Part shown: positions 15,642 to 23,527 of the stretch, in pieces
How the letters are laid out: each line of letters opens with the position of its first letter
Position numbering within the stretch: the stretch's first letter is position 1
Source of the DNA: Eubacterium sp.
GTDB lineage: Bacteria > Bacillota > Clostridia > Lachnospirales > Lachnospiraceae
Direction: 5' to 3'
Assembly: GCA_021769425.1 (NCBI GenBank)
Contig: JAETSX010000042.1
Span: forward strand, 1-32,310
Length of the DNA stretch: 32,310 nt
The notes under the pieces: generated by a model
The model's database searches: none
Told to the model about the DNA's origin: nothing
The model's input: only the letters and a program-made list of their open reading frames with translations
Program-made: the position numbers and the translations under genes

Positions 15642-17359
15642 TTTTCCTCTCCTTTCTTCCTCCAGATAGATTTCATCCGGAAAACTTCTACACGTTTCAG
15701 ACTCTCTGCTGCGTCTGTATTTAAAATAAAGCATCCCTGATCCGAGATATCATAAAACAGTTTTGTTCCCACCGCTTCCCCGTCATTGACATAAATCTCC
15801 ACCATCCGGCGGTCTGCGAATATCTCCAGCTTTTCCACCCTGTCTACCTCTGCCGGGAATTGAACCGATTCGCTCTTTACCCCTTTTGTCTGAAGGCACA
15901 GTCCCGTTTCATCATGAATCAGCGTAATCCTGCGGTCTTCATCTCCGCCCAACTGAATCGAAAAAGAAATATTGTCCTCCAATTCCAGTTCCGCCTTGTA
16001 TGTATTGGGGCAAATCCCTTTCAGGCAGACATTTTCCTTCTGCCCCCGGTATAAGCTTTCCGCTTTCAGGGATTCAATTTCCCGGACAGGAGTAACGTAC
16101 AGCCGATTGTTCCGGATATGCATTTCTCTGGGCAGCGTCATGCTCCCGCAGGCTCCATGCTCCAGTTCCAAATGCTCCCCATAGAAATCAGAAACCCATC
16201 CGATGCTGATCCTGCGCCCTTTATGCTCAAAACTCTGCATTGCGTAGCAATTGCTGCCGAAGTCAAACCATCCTCTGTGTTCCTCCGTAAACACCCCGTC
16301 TTTAAAGTCTCCCACATAATATCTGCACATCTGATATCTGCCCCAGGAATCGTAATGATGCATTAACGCGCCCACTGCCAGGTATTTTCCATCCAGTTCC
16401 ATCAAATCAGGGCATTCCATACACCGGATTCCTGTTTCATTCTCCACCAGCAGCGGCCCAACATAAGCCCAATGGTCCAAATCCTCTGATTCGTACAGCA
16501 GAATGGCGGCTTTTCCTTCCAGAGCGCTTCCCAGAACCATGTACCATTTCCCCTCTGCCCGGATTACCTTGGGATCCCTGAAATCAAAGGAAGCGCCCCT
16601 GGGCGGCCGGTCAATCACCAGCGTTTCTTCTGAAAAATGCAGCAGGTCTCTGCTGGTTGTTTTCCATTGCTGCTGCAGCGTTTGTTCCCCGTCCACCCGG
16701 GGGCCGCTGCTTCGGGTCAGAAACAATACCGCCTCTCCTTCATGCACCACCGCAGAACCGGAAAACGCGCCTCCTTTCTGTTCCCTGGGATTCTTAAGAA
16801 TCTCTTTCTGAGGTTCCAGGACCACCGGAAGATGAATCCAGTGCACCAGATCTTTGCTTGCCGCATGGCCCCAGTACATATGGGACCACTGCTGGCTGTG
16901 GGGATTAAATTGATAAAACATATGGTAATATCCCTGAAACCAGCACAGCCCGTTGGGATCATTGAGCCAATTTTTCCAGGGGGCAAAATGATATGCCTCC
17001 CGGATGGGAGAATTGTACCACTCTTCCTGTTCTGCCCTTACAAATCTGCCGCCTTCCTCCTGTTCCAGATAACAGACGCCTGTTTCCAGAATGTTTTCGC
17101 TGCCGCTGAGATAACACAGAGACACCTGGCATTCTTCACACAATATTTCATACTCTGTATTCTGTTCCACCGGCAGTTTCAGCCATCTGTAATATCCGCT
17201 TTCCACCGGAACCTCCCGGCGAATTTCCAAAGCAGAAGTGAGCCCCTTCTCTGACCCCGCGTTCTGACGTCCGCTTTCGCCGGAAATCACCAGGATCTTT
17301 CCTCCTGGCTGCACAGCCCGGGCAAAGATCTCCAGCCTTGTATAATCTCCCGTATTCAT
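15638..17359 (-). CDS. GH32 beta-fructosidase (sucrose/fructan hydrolase)
   Basis: The 573-residue enzyme has the GH32 catalytic triad motifs: NDPNG at 133-137 (nucleophile Asp), FRDPK with RDP at 261-263 and MECPDL with Glu315 (acid/base). A five-bladed propeller is followed by the C-terminal beta-sandwich (about 440-573). About 115 residues precede the usual start of the fold and form an additional N-terminal domain. No signal peptide is seen, so it acts inside the cell on imported fructosides. It is the first gene of the operon, with AAGGAGG before ATG 17359, and two LacI-type operators lie upstream. Confidence 0.94.
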   Translation of the reverse strand: MNTGDYTRLEIFARAVQPGGKILVISGESGRQNAGSEKGLTSALEIRREVPVESGYYRWLKLPVEQNTEYEILCEECQVSLCYLSGSENILETGVCYLEQEEGGRFVRAEQEEWYNSPIREAYHFAPWKNWLNDPNGLCWFQGYYHMFYQFNPHSQQWSHMYWGHAASKDLVHWIHLPVVLEPQKEILKNPREQKGGAFSGSAVVHEGEAVLFLTRSSGPRVDGEQTLQQQWKTTSRDLLHFSEETLVIDRPPRGASFDFRDPKVIRAEGKWYMVLGSALEGKAAILLYESEDLDHWAYVGPLLVENETGIRCMECPDLMELDGKYLAVGALMHHYDSWGRYQMCRYYVGDFKDGVFTEEHRGWFDFGSNCYAMQSFEHKGRRISIGWVSDFYGEHLELEHGACGSMTLPREMHIRNNRLYVTPVREIESLKAESLYRGQKENVCLKGICPNTYKAELELEDNISFSIQLGGDEDRRITLIHDETGLCLQTKGVKSESVQFPAEVDRVEKLEIFADRRMVEIYVNDGEAVGTKLFYDISDQGCFILNTDAAESLKRVEVFRMKSIWRKKGEEK

Positions 17360-17422
17360 CTGTTTCCTCCTTTCCTTCTTCCTGTTTCTTTTCGTTCCTC
17401 TTATACAAAAAGATTTTTTGAT

Positions 17423-17551
17423 ATAGAATCGGTTCCATATTATTTATTCCATAATTTAGTGGATATTTCTATTTTTTACTGGCATTTATTTGATTTTATT
17501 ATGGAACCCGTTCCATGTAATGATTGTAGTATAATCCACCGTGTTTGTCAA
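17423..17551 (-). promoter_or_regulatory. GH32 operon promoter with two LacI-type operators
   Basis: On the minus strand TTGACA (17551-17546) and TACAAT (17528-17523) are 17 bases apart. ATGGAACCCGTTCCAT (17501-17516), a near-perfect palindrome, covers the start region. ATAGAATCGGTTCCAT (17423-17438) is a second, weaker copy with three differences, 78 bases away centre to centre, which would allow DNA looping. The adjacent LacI-family regulator is the obvious binder. Confidence 0.82.
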
Positions 17552-17585
17552 TCATGTTTTGGACTTTTTTCCTTTGAACGCAAAA

Positions 17586-17627
17586 AAAGAGGATTTTGTA
17601 TTGTGCACTTTGTACAAAATCCTCTTT
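17586..17627 (-). terminator. Rho-independent terminator of the LacI-family gene
   Basis: A perfect 15-bp stem (AAAGAGGATTTTGTA at 17586-17600 with its complement at 17613-17627) is followed on the minus strand by a run of seven T (the A-run 17582-17588). It lies between the regulator stop (17690) and the GH32 promoter, insulating the operon. The other side also has a T-rich stretch, so it may work in both directions. Confidence 0.88.
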
Positions 17628-17689
17628 CTTTATCTATTTTCACTAAATTTATTTTTTGATTTTTTAACACTTTTACCAAAAAATCCTGC

Positions 17690-18664
17690 CTATACTGTTC
17701 CGCCGGCCTGGATTTCCACATCCAGAATCAGCCGATGGGCCACATTTTTCCGCTGTTCCACCAGATCCAGAAGGGTATTCACGGAAACCTCCGCCAATAA
17801 TTCTACATTTTGCCGAATTGCAGTCAACCGGGGATATACCATATTGGCAGGGGTTGTGGCGTCGAAGCCGATAATGGAAATGTCCTCCGGAACCCGCATT
17901 CCCCTCTTTAGCGCCATCTTCAGGCAGGCGATGGCCGCCAAATCCCCTCCAAAGATCCCGTCAATATCCGGATGATTCTGAAAAATCTCTTCTGCCATTT
18001 TATAATGTGCATCCCAGTGAAACATATTCCATTCCATGACTTCATTCAGGACAGTGACTCCGTGCTCCTCCATCTTCCGGGTGAATGTGCGGTATCTTTC
18101 ATTTGCCATGACATTGGGTGAAATTCCTGAGACAAGATATATTTTCTTCCGTCCAGCCTGAAGCATCAACTCCGCCGCCAGTTCTCCGCCTTTTCCATGG
18201 TCGCAGCCAATCAGAGGAATCCGTGGGCCCAAATCACGGTCAATGGAGACAATGGGTTTGGTCTGTTTCCGGTACTCTTCCACTTCCAGCCCATGGGAAG
18301 CTGTAATAATCCCGTCCACCATGTTCCGCTCCAGCATATCCAGGTATTCCTGCTCCCGCCTGCTGATTCCTACCGTATTGCAAATCATGGTTTTATAGCC
18401 CTGTTCATACAGTTCCATTTCAATATACTTCACCAGGGAAGCAAAAAAAGGGTGCTCCAGATCCGGTACAATCACTCCTACGATCCCGGTTTTATTGTGG
18501 TACAGGTTTCTCGCCAGCTCATTGGGCGTATAATGCAGTTTCTTCGCCGCTTTTTCAATCTTCTTCCTTGTCTCGGATGATACATATCCGGAACCATTCA
18601 GGGCGCGTGATACGGTTCCCACTCCCACCCCTGCTTCCTGGGCTACTTCTCTGATACTTGCCAT
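17690..18664 (-). CDS. LacI-family transcriptional regulator of the GH32 operon
   Basis: The 324-residue protein opens with the LacI helix-turn-helix and hinge (MASIREVAQEAGVGVGTVSR, then ALNGSGYVSSETRKKI and LHYTPNELARNL) and continues as a periplasmic-binding-like sugar-sensing domain (VGVIVPDLEHPFFASLVKYI, PIVSIDRDLG, GIFGGDLAAIACL). It is directly upstream of the GH32 operon in the same direction but separated from it by a terminator. It probably represses that operon and responds to a fructoside. Its own promoter is not clear; TTGACT at about 18747 (minus strand) is a candidate -35. Confidence 0.95.
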   Translation of the reverse strand: MASIREVAQEAGVGVGTVSRALNGSGYVSSETRKKIEKAAKKLHYTPNELARNLYHNKTGIVGVIVPDLEHPFFASLVKYIEMELYEQGYKTMICNTVGISRREQEYLDMLERNMVDGIITASHGLEVEEYRKQTKPIVSIDRDLGPRIPLIGCDHGKGGELAAELMLQAGRKKIYLVSGISPNVMANERYRTFTRKMEEHGVTVLNEVMEWNMFHWDAHYKMAEEIFQNHPDIDGIFGGDLAAIACLKMALKRGMRVPEDISIIGFDATTPANMVYPRLTAIRQNVELLAEVSVNTLLDLVEQRKNVAHRLILDVEIQAGGTV

Positions 18665-18785
18665 TTGATTTCCTCATTATGTATAGCTTGTTTGCTCTAA
18701 TCTGCCGCTTTCTTATAGTTTTAATATATTTTAGCTGAAAAGTCAATGCATTTACGCAGTTCCCGGCAGGCATAACGAAGCCGCA

Positions 18786-18975
18786 GTTTTTTACATAATC
18801 TGCAAAATAAATTCCTGTTTTCTTCTTAGAATAGCCTGGATAACGTGGAAGCTGACATATGCATCTGCTCCGCAAGCTCTGAAAGACCGATATTCCCCTG
18901 GAAATTCCGGTTGATATACTGCAGGGTTTTCTGCATGCATATATCTTCTTCTGAGCTGCACTGGCATCCCCTGGT
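18786..18975 (-). pseudogene. AraC-family regulator remnant (HTH fragment)
   Basis: From 18975 down, one frame reads DICMQKTLQYINRNFQGNIG then LSELAEQMHMSASTLSRLF, the first part of an AraC-type HTH pair, before a TAA. Skipping one T the next frame gives KKKTGIYFADYVKN, which is the expected continuation. Both the N-terminal part and the second HTH half are missing. It abuts the stop of the unknown protein at 18976. Confidence 0.8.
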
Positions 18976-19428
18976 TCATTTATATTCTCCTGAAACCTCT
19001 GTCATTTGTTCTGCAAATTCACTCTCCTTCCAGTCCTGCCCTGAGGCATCGTCCGTTTCATCTCTGCTTTCATTCGGCAGATCTGTCGGTTTTGAAATTT
19101 CCAGGCTCATAGCCGTTTTCATTCCCCCTATGCTCATTGTCATCAAAAGCACTCTGGACCCGTCCGGCTTTACTATAATATCCGTCTCTGTCTTTGCCTC
19201 ATCCCTTTCCTCCGAAGCAGTTTTTTTCAGGCTCTCTGCATCTGTTCCCTGCAGTGAAAAGCTCTTTGCCCTTTTTTTCTCTTCCCATGGTTCATATTTT
19301 ATTGTTCCGGATGCCTCTTTCTGTAATTTCCGTTTTTTGTCCATTGTCTTTTGTAAAGACAGCGCATTTCCAAACTGCTTTTTTTCGTATCCCGCATAAG
19401 ATCCGATCCCCGTCCATTCCATTCTCAT
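18976..19428 (-). CDS. Hypothetical protein of 150 residues
   Basis: I do not recognise a function. From ATG 19428 (AAAGGAG 9 bases upstream) the protein begins MRMEWTGIGSYAGYEKKQFG. It is rich in K, E and S with a long low-complexity centre (residues about 30-95), followed by a compact, probably folded block IIVKPDGSRVLLMTMSIGGM and KTAMSLEISKPTD, then an acidic tail. There is no signal peptide or membrane segment. The GSRVLLMTMSIGGM-type block reminds me of small uncharacterised Lachnospiraceae proteins. It lies between an AraC remnant and a MATE pseudogene. Confidence 0.6.
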   Translation of the reverse strand: MRMEWTGIGSYAGYEKKQFGNALSLQKTMDKKRKLQKEASGTIKYEPWEEKKRAKSFSLQGTDAESLKKTASEERDEAKTETDIIVKPDGSRVLLMTMSIGGMKTAMSLEISKPTDLPNESRDETDDASGQDWKESEFAEQMTEVSGEYK

Positions 19429-19608
19429 CTTACAGTTCTCCTTTCTGCACTCATTCTGCTGCCGCAATATTTCTTATAGACAACTCCTCTGTTTCGCTGT
19501 ATGATATATCGGAATCCAGAGGAGATTCTAAAGATAATGATAGTGACAATCTCTTGGGAAATAGAGCAGAGCTAATCCTGAACTTGTGGAATTTTATCAT
19601 CCAATTTG

Positions 19609-20642
19609 TCATAATGTTTCTTCTTCCGTCAGGTTTCTGACCCATAAATATTTCTTATAATGCCGATACACGGCAGGCAATTTTATGAATTCATCCAAAT
19701 TTACAAGGAAATATACCAAAAGCGCCGGGAGCTTCCACACAAAGGCGCTAAGCATCCCTAAAGGAACCGTAATGCACCACATGGTCACCGTATCACAGAA
19801 AAATCCGAACCTGCTGTCTCCCCCGGCGCAAAAGATTCCGGCAATTGTTGTTCCGTTGACAGATTTCCCAATCATATAATAGGAACATATCACCAGCATC
19901 CACCGCAGATCATGCTACGCCTGCGCGCTCAGTTCTGTCACTGCAAGGATCAGCGGGCTTATTGCAAGCAGGGCCAAGCCTGAAATCCCGCCCCAGACAA
20001 CGGCCATCCTGCAAAGCCTGCCGCCGTAGTCTTTGGCCTCATTCAGCCTGCCGGCCCCCAATTCATTTCCAACCAGAATGCCTCCGCCGCTGCCAAGGCC
20101 CAAACAGAAACACGCCGTCAGGTTTTTTACGATATTGGCAATGGAATTGGCCGCCACCGCATCCGTCCCCAAATGCCCCATTATGACAGAATACATAGTA
20201 AAACCAATGCCCCAAACCATTTCATTCCCCAGTACAGGCGATGTATACTTCCAGAAATCCCTGCTGAGGCTTTTTTCATGATAGCACAGATACCGTACAT
20301 GCAGCTTTACTGCATCCTTTCCGGCTGTTTCAAACACGCACCAGACCACCTCCATCATCCTGGCCGTTACAGTGGCCAGAGCTGCGCCTGCAATTCCCAT
20401 CTCCGGCAGCCCAAACAGACCGAAGATAAAAACTGCATTCAGCGCGATATTAACTGTCACGCTGACGGAACTGATTATGCTTGATTTGACCGCTTTCCCG
20501 CTGTTTTTCAAAGTGCATCCTGAGACAGCCTCCCGAGCATCAACGCATCGGACGCACTGACGACTGCCAGCATAAACTGCTGGAACGCAATGGGAAGAGC
20601 CAGCGTCAGCAATTTCTTCATAAAATCATTCTGCTTTTTCAT
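19609..20642 (-). pseudogene. MATE-family efflux transporter, deleted and interrupted
   Basis: The start ATG 20642 (AAAGGTG upstream) gives MKKQNDFMKKLLTLALPIAF and ASDALMLGRLSQDAL, a MATE N-terminus, ending at TGA 20508-20510. The next frame resumes at KNSGKAVKSSIISSVSVTVN, a region normally well over 100 residues further on, so an internal deletion plus frameshift occurred at about 20511. The frame then runs through VLGNEMVWGIGFTMYSVIMG to an in-frame TAG at 19915-19917 (LSAQA-stop-HDLRWML) and continues to the normal C-terminus at 19609. The protein cannot be functional as read. Confidence 0.9.
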
Positions 20643-20668
20643 CCTATTCACCTTTCTAGCAAACCTTC

Positions 20669-21418
20669 TCATTCATCCCCTGCTGCAGCTTCCCAGTGTT
20701 CATAGGGCAGCATATGGTACATTTTCCGTATGGTGTCCCGTTGGCTTTGGTACAGCTTTGCCATTTTCCGTTTCCGGTTATACTTCTCTTTCTCCATCTC
20801 CTGCAAATCATAGGGAACCTTATCATTCACGTAATACTTTCCAAACCAGTAAAGCTTCGCCCGGCATCCTGTTTCCCGATACTCTTTTTCCACCATCTCA
20901 TGAGTCATTTTATGATGCTGATGACCGTATTCCCCCTGGGCATTGTGGCTTGCCGCCAATTCCCAGTCCTGATACTGCAGAATGGCAGCTATGTCCGCTT
21001 CCATTTGATCCTGCCATAGCCTCCAGTCAGCTCTCCAGTTCCAGATTTTATCGGGATAAGAAAGAATCAGGCTTTTGCCTCCTGCAAAAGCCACTGCCTG
21101 CTCAAATTCTTTCCGCCTGACGCTGTCGTCGCCCCGGGTCAGGCAAACCACCAGATAACCGCCCTCCAGAAGATGTTTTCCGCCCCAGAGCAGTTCATCA
21201 TCGGGATGCGCCACAAACATCACATTTTTGCAGTCCTCTAACTGCAAAGCATCCAAATCTTTTTTTGTGACAGCCGGCACATTCCGATAAGGCGCAAAAG
21301 ACATTGCCGCTTTCGCCAAAATTGCCGCCGCTACTATAAAACAAATTCCCGCGAAAACCCGCCTGCCCCGTATTCCTTCCTTCTTTTTCCACAGTCTCCC
21401 CTTCTTATCGTATAACAC
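20669..21418 (-). CDS. PIG-L (LmbE-like) family deacetylase, membrane-anchored
   Basis: The 249-residue protein has an N-terminal membrane segment (about 21-42, VFAGICFIVAAAILAKAAM) and a PIG-L zinc hydrolase domain with AHPDDE at 70-75 and the later HNAQGEYGHQHHKMTHE motif that supplies further metal ligands. The family removes N-acetyl groups from GlcNAc-type substrates. Orientation of the domain, probably outside, is inferred from the basic N-terminus. The start is GTG 21418 with a weak ribosome binding site. It is 44 bases downstream of the coiled-coil gene and may be in the same transcript. Confidence 0.88.
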   Translation of the reverse strand: MLYDKKGRLWKKKEGIRGRRVFAGICFIVAAAILAKAAMSFAPYRNVPAVTKKDLDALQLEDCKNVMFVAHPDDELLWGGKHLLEGGYLVVCLTRGDDSVRRKEFEQAVAFAGGKSLILSYPDKIWNWRADWRLWQDQMEADIAAILQYQDWELAASHNAQGEYGHQHHKMTHEMVEKEYRETGCRAKLYWFGKYYVNDKVPYDLQEMEKEKYNRKRKMAKLYQSQRDTIRKMYHMLPYEHWEAAAGDE

Positions 21419-21462
21419 TTTTTCTTCTGCCTAATCCTTTCCGCCGGAATAATAACGTTTTC

Positions 21463-22707
21463 TCATCCAATTCCGCACATTTCATCCACGGAATCCAGAA
21501 TTGCCTTGATTTCCTTACTGCCTCCCGGCCGGTTTTTCACTAGATTTTCAATCTCTTTTCTGGCAGTTCTGATGTTCTCCGCCTGGCTTTCCATTCCGGC
21601 CCGCAACTTCTGACGCCGCACTAAAAGTTCATGCTTCACTTCTACCATCTCTTTCTTATCCATCAACGCCTTTGCCTGATGAATCCAGATCCTGGCATCG
21701 TAAAGGCGATATGCATGAAGCTGCCTTACCAGCTTATCGTTAAAATATTCCAGTTCATCATTGGTGCGTTCATATTTCTCCCGTTCCTTGACGGCCTCTA
21801 AATATTGATCCCAGATATAACCAAGTTCGTAGGAATTTTTGACATGATATTTCTCACAGGCATAATCCACCGCATTCGTTACATTCACATACTTGAACTT
21901 CACCTTATTCATCAGCACAATGGCGCGGTTAATGTTTGCCTGGGCTTTCTTCAGTTCCATTCCGTCATTCTGATAACGCCATACCATCATTCCGCCTAAA
22001 GCGCCGGAAATTAAGGCAGCAGCCACAAAAGGCATTTTAATGTCAAATTTCATTGCCAGGCCCAGAATCACAATGGCTGCAAATGCCGCTGCAAATACGC
22101 CGATCAGGGCATAGAGAAGCTTGTGAAGCAATTTCTTTTCCTGTTCCAGCGATTCCTGGTAATAATGCCATTCCTGTTTTTCCCCTTCTAAGTACTGCAT
22201 GTCACGCTTTACCACATTCTGGTAGGCTTCATTCTCCTGCAGACGTTTGATGATTTCAGGCATTTCATTTTCCAACTGTTCCATCTGGACAAACTGAGCG
22301 TCGGAAATGGTCTTTGCCCGGTTCAGATAGGCGTCCCTGGCCTCGTTTAAATTCAGGACATTCTGGGCCGTCTCCTGAATCTTTTCAAATTCCGTTTCCG
22401 GAAGGTTCTCGATAATCTGAATATCTGTCAGATAATCCGTCACCGTTTTATATTCCCGCTTGGTTTCCTCCAGATTCCTGGCCGCATCCATAATCTGTTC
22501 ACAGTATTCTGTTGCAATGCTTTTCTTATTCTTCTGCTCCTGACCCTTAGGATTGTCCCTGTTTTGTTCTGCAGCGGCATTCTGCCTGGCCTTCTGAATT
22601 TTTTTCGCCTTTTCTGCCCGCCTTTTGGAGCGCAAATCTATTTCTTCGCCGAATTCCAGTATTTCTTCCACATACTGGGGCTTTTTCTTTTTTCTGAATA
22701 ATCCCAT
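21463..22707 (-). CDS. Membrane coiled-coil protein of unknown function
   Basis: From ATG 22707 (a GTG at 22716 is an alternative) the protein has about 414 residues. A basic start MGLFRKKKKPQYVEEILEFG is followed by a charged region (25-65), a long helical/coiled-coil stretch (about 65-195), two adjacent hydrophobic segments (about 198-219 LYALIGVFAAAFAAIVILGL and 226-245 MPFVAAALISGALGGMMVW) and a second long coiled-coil region to the end. A hairpin of membrane helices with both coiled-coil arms in the cytoplasm is likely. I know no named function. It is the last gene of the DUF5717/DUF5716/TPR cluster and could be its membrane anchor. Confidence 0.82.
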   Translation of the reverse strand: MGLFRKKKKPQYVEEILEFGEEIDLRSKRRAEKAKKIQKARQNAAAEQNRDNPKGQEQKNKKSIATEYCEQIMDAARNLEETKREYKTVTDYLTDIQIIENLPETEFEKIQETAQNVLNLNEARDAYLNRAKTISDAQFVQMEQLENEMPEIIKRLQENEAYQNVVKRDMQYLEGEKQEWHYYQESLEQEKKLLHKLLYALIGVFAAAFAAIVILGLAMKFDIKMPFVAAALISGALGGMMVWRYQNDGMELKKAQANINRAIVLMNKVKFKYVNVTNAVDYACEKYHVKNSYELGYIWDQYLEAVKEREKYERTNDELEYFNDKLVRQLHAYRLYDARIWIHQAKALMDKKEMVEVKHELLVRRQKLRAGMESQAENIRTARKEIENLVKNRPGGSKEIKAILDSVDEMCGIG

Positions 22708-22803
22708 TTCACTCACTTTTCCTGTATTCTGTTCTTAGACACTGGGGCTTTTTCCTTTTCTGAACAATCCCATTTCACTCACTTTTCCTGTATTCTGTTC
22801 TTA
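22674..22803. repeat. 64-bp tandem duplication across a gene junction
   Basis: Copies 22674-22737 and 22741-22803 are nearly identical (period 67). Each contains the end of the TPR gene (RTEYRKSE-stop) and the start of the coiled-coil gene (MGLFRK). One copy therefore gives the real TPR end and the other the real coiled-coil start. The leftover start makes a 12-codon frame (22735-22773) that opens one base after the TPR stop. Confidence 0.88.
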
Positions 22804-23527
22804 AATTTTGCAGCACATCGTCCAACTGCTTTTCATAACCCGCCCGATCCGGAGAATTTCTCTTTTCCTTTAACTCCCGGCGAAGCTTCGCCGTACTGTC
22901 TGTTCCCCCTGGAAGATCCTGCCCGTCTCTGCAGGACAAAGCCAGAAGATATGCTTCCCTGCTCTCCGGTTTCTGCCCGATTTCATAAGCTTTGTCATAA
23001 CATTTCGCAGCCTGCTCAAACAGCATCTGTCTGGCGTAAGCCGTTCCCATATTGTGCCAGAGACGGCAGATTACCTGATCATCCTCATTTTTTCCGGCGG
23101 CCCTTGCAATGATTTTGCGATATTCTGAAATAGCGTCCCGGTATTTTTCCGATTTCAGCAAACGATCTCCCCGGAGCTTGGCTCTCTCTATCGGGCTCTT
23201 CTGTTCCATATTTTTTGCCGTGTTCAAAACCTGTTTCAATTCCTCCGAACTGTAGAACCCTCCGTCCTTTAAGATCTGCTCCATACACCAGCAGCCGCTT
23301 CTTTCCTGCCCAATGCCCTGTCTGAGTCTCTCCGAAAGCTCCTTCCTGCCCACTTCCTGTTCCAGCCACAGGCATAATTTCTCATGGAAAAAACTCTCCT
23401 CCAACACTCCCGTATTCTGGTACAGATAATAACACAATTCCTCAAAAGAGTACAGATTCAGCCGCTCTTCTTCCAGAAATAAGGGATGCTCTGCCGTTAC
23501 CTCTTCACATATCCACACTCTGCTCAT
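22775..23527 (-). CDS. TPR-repeat protein of the DUF5717/DUF5716 cluster
   Basis: The 250-residue cytoplasmic protein begins MSRVWICEEVTAEHPLFLEE and has a conserved-looking N-terminal helical region (ERLNLYSFEELCYYLYQNTG). Tetratricopeptide-like repeats follow at about 115-200 (GDRLLKSEKYRDAISEYRKI, then LWHNMGTAYARQMLFEQAAK). The last 40 residues are charged. The ATG overlaps the stop of the HSP70-fold gene as ATGA, so translation is coupled and the two proteins probably work together. TPRs commonly bind partner proteins or chaperones. No exact function is known to me. Confidence 0.85.
   Translation of the reverse strand: MSRVWICEEVTAEHPLFLEEERLNLYSFEELCYYLYQNTGVLEESFFHEKLCLWLEQEVGRKELSERLRQGIGQERSGCWCMEQILKDGGFYSSEELKQVLNTAKNMEQKSPIERAKLRGDRLLKSEKYRDAISEYRKIIARAAGKNEDDQVICRLWHNMGTAYARQMLFEQAAKCYDKAYEIGQKPESREAYLLALSCRDGQDLPGGTDSTAKLRRELKEKRNSPDRAGYEKQLDDVLQNLRTEYRKSE

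Noticed and set aside
15642-15734. 31-residue N-terminal extension of the solute-binding protein
   Set aside because: It lies within GH32 coding sequence; the lipoprotein signal peptide starts at 15641 with an ATGA overlap.
19451-19645. 64-codon minus-strand frame between the unknown protein and the MATE remnant
   Set aside because: No ribosome binding site, no recognisable domain, and it overlaps the MATE C-terminus in another frame. Bases 19429-19608 otherwise show only an 8-bp CTCCTCTG/CAGAGGAG inverted repeat.
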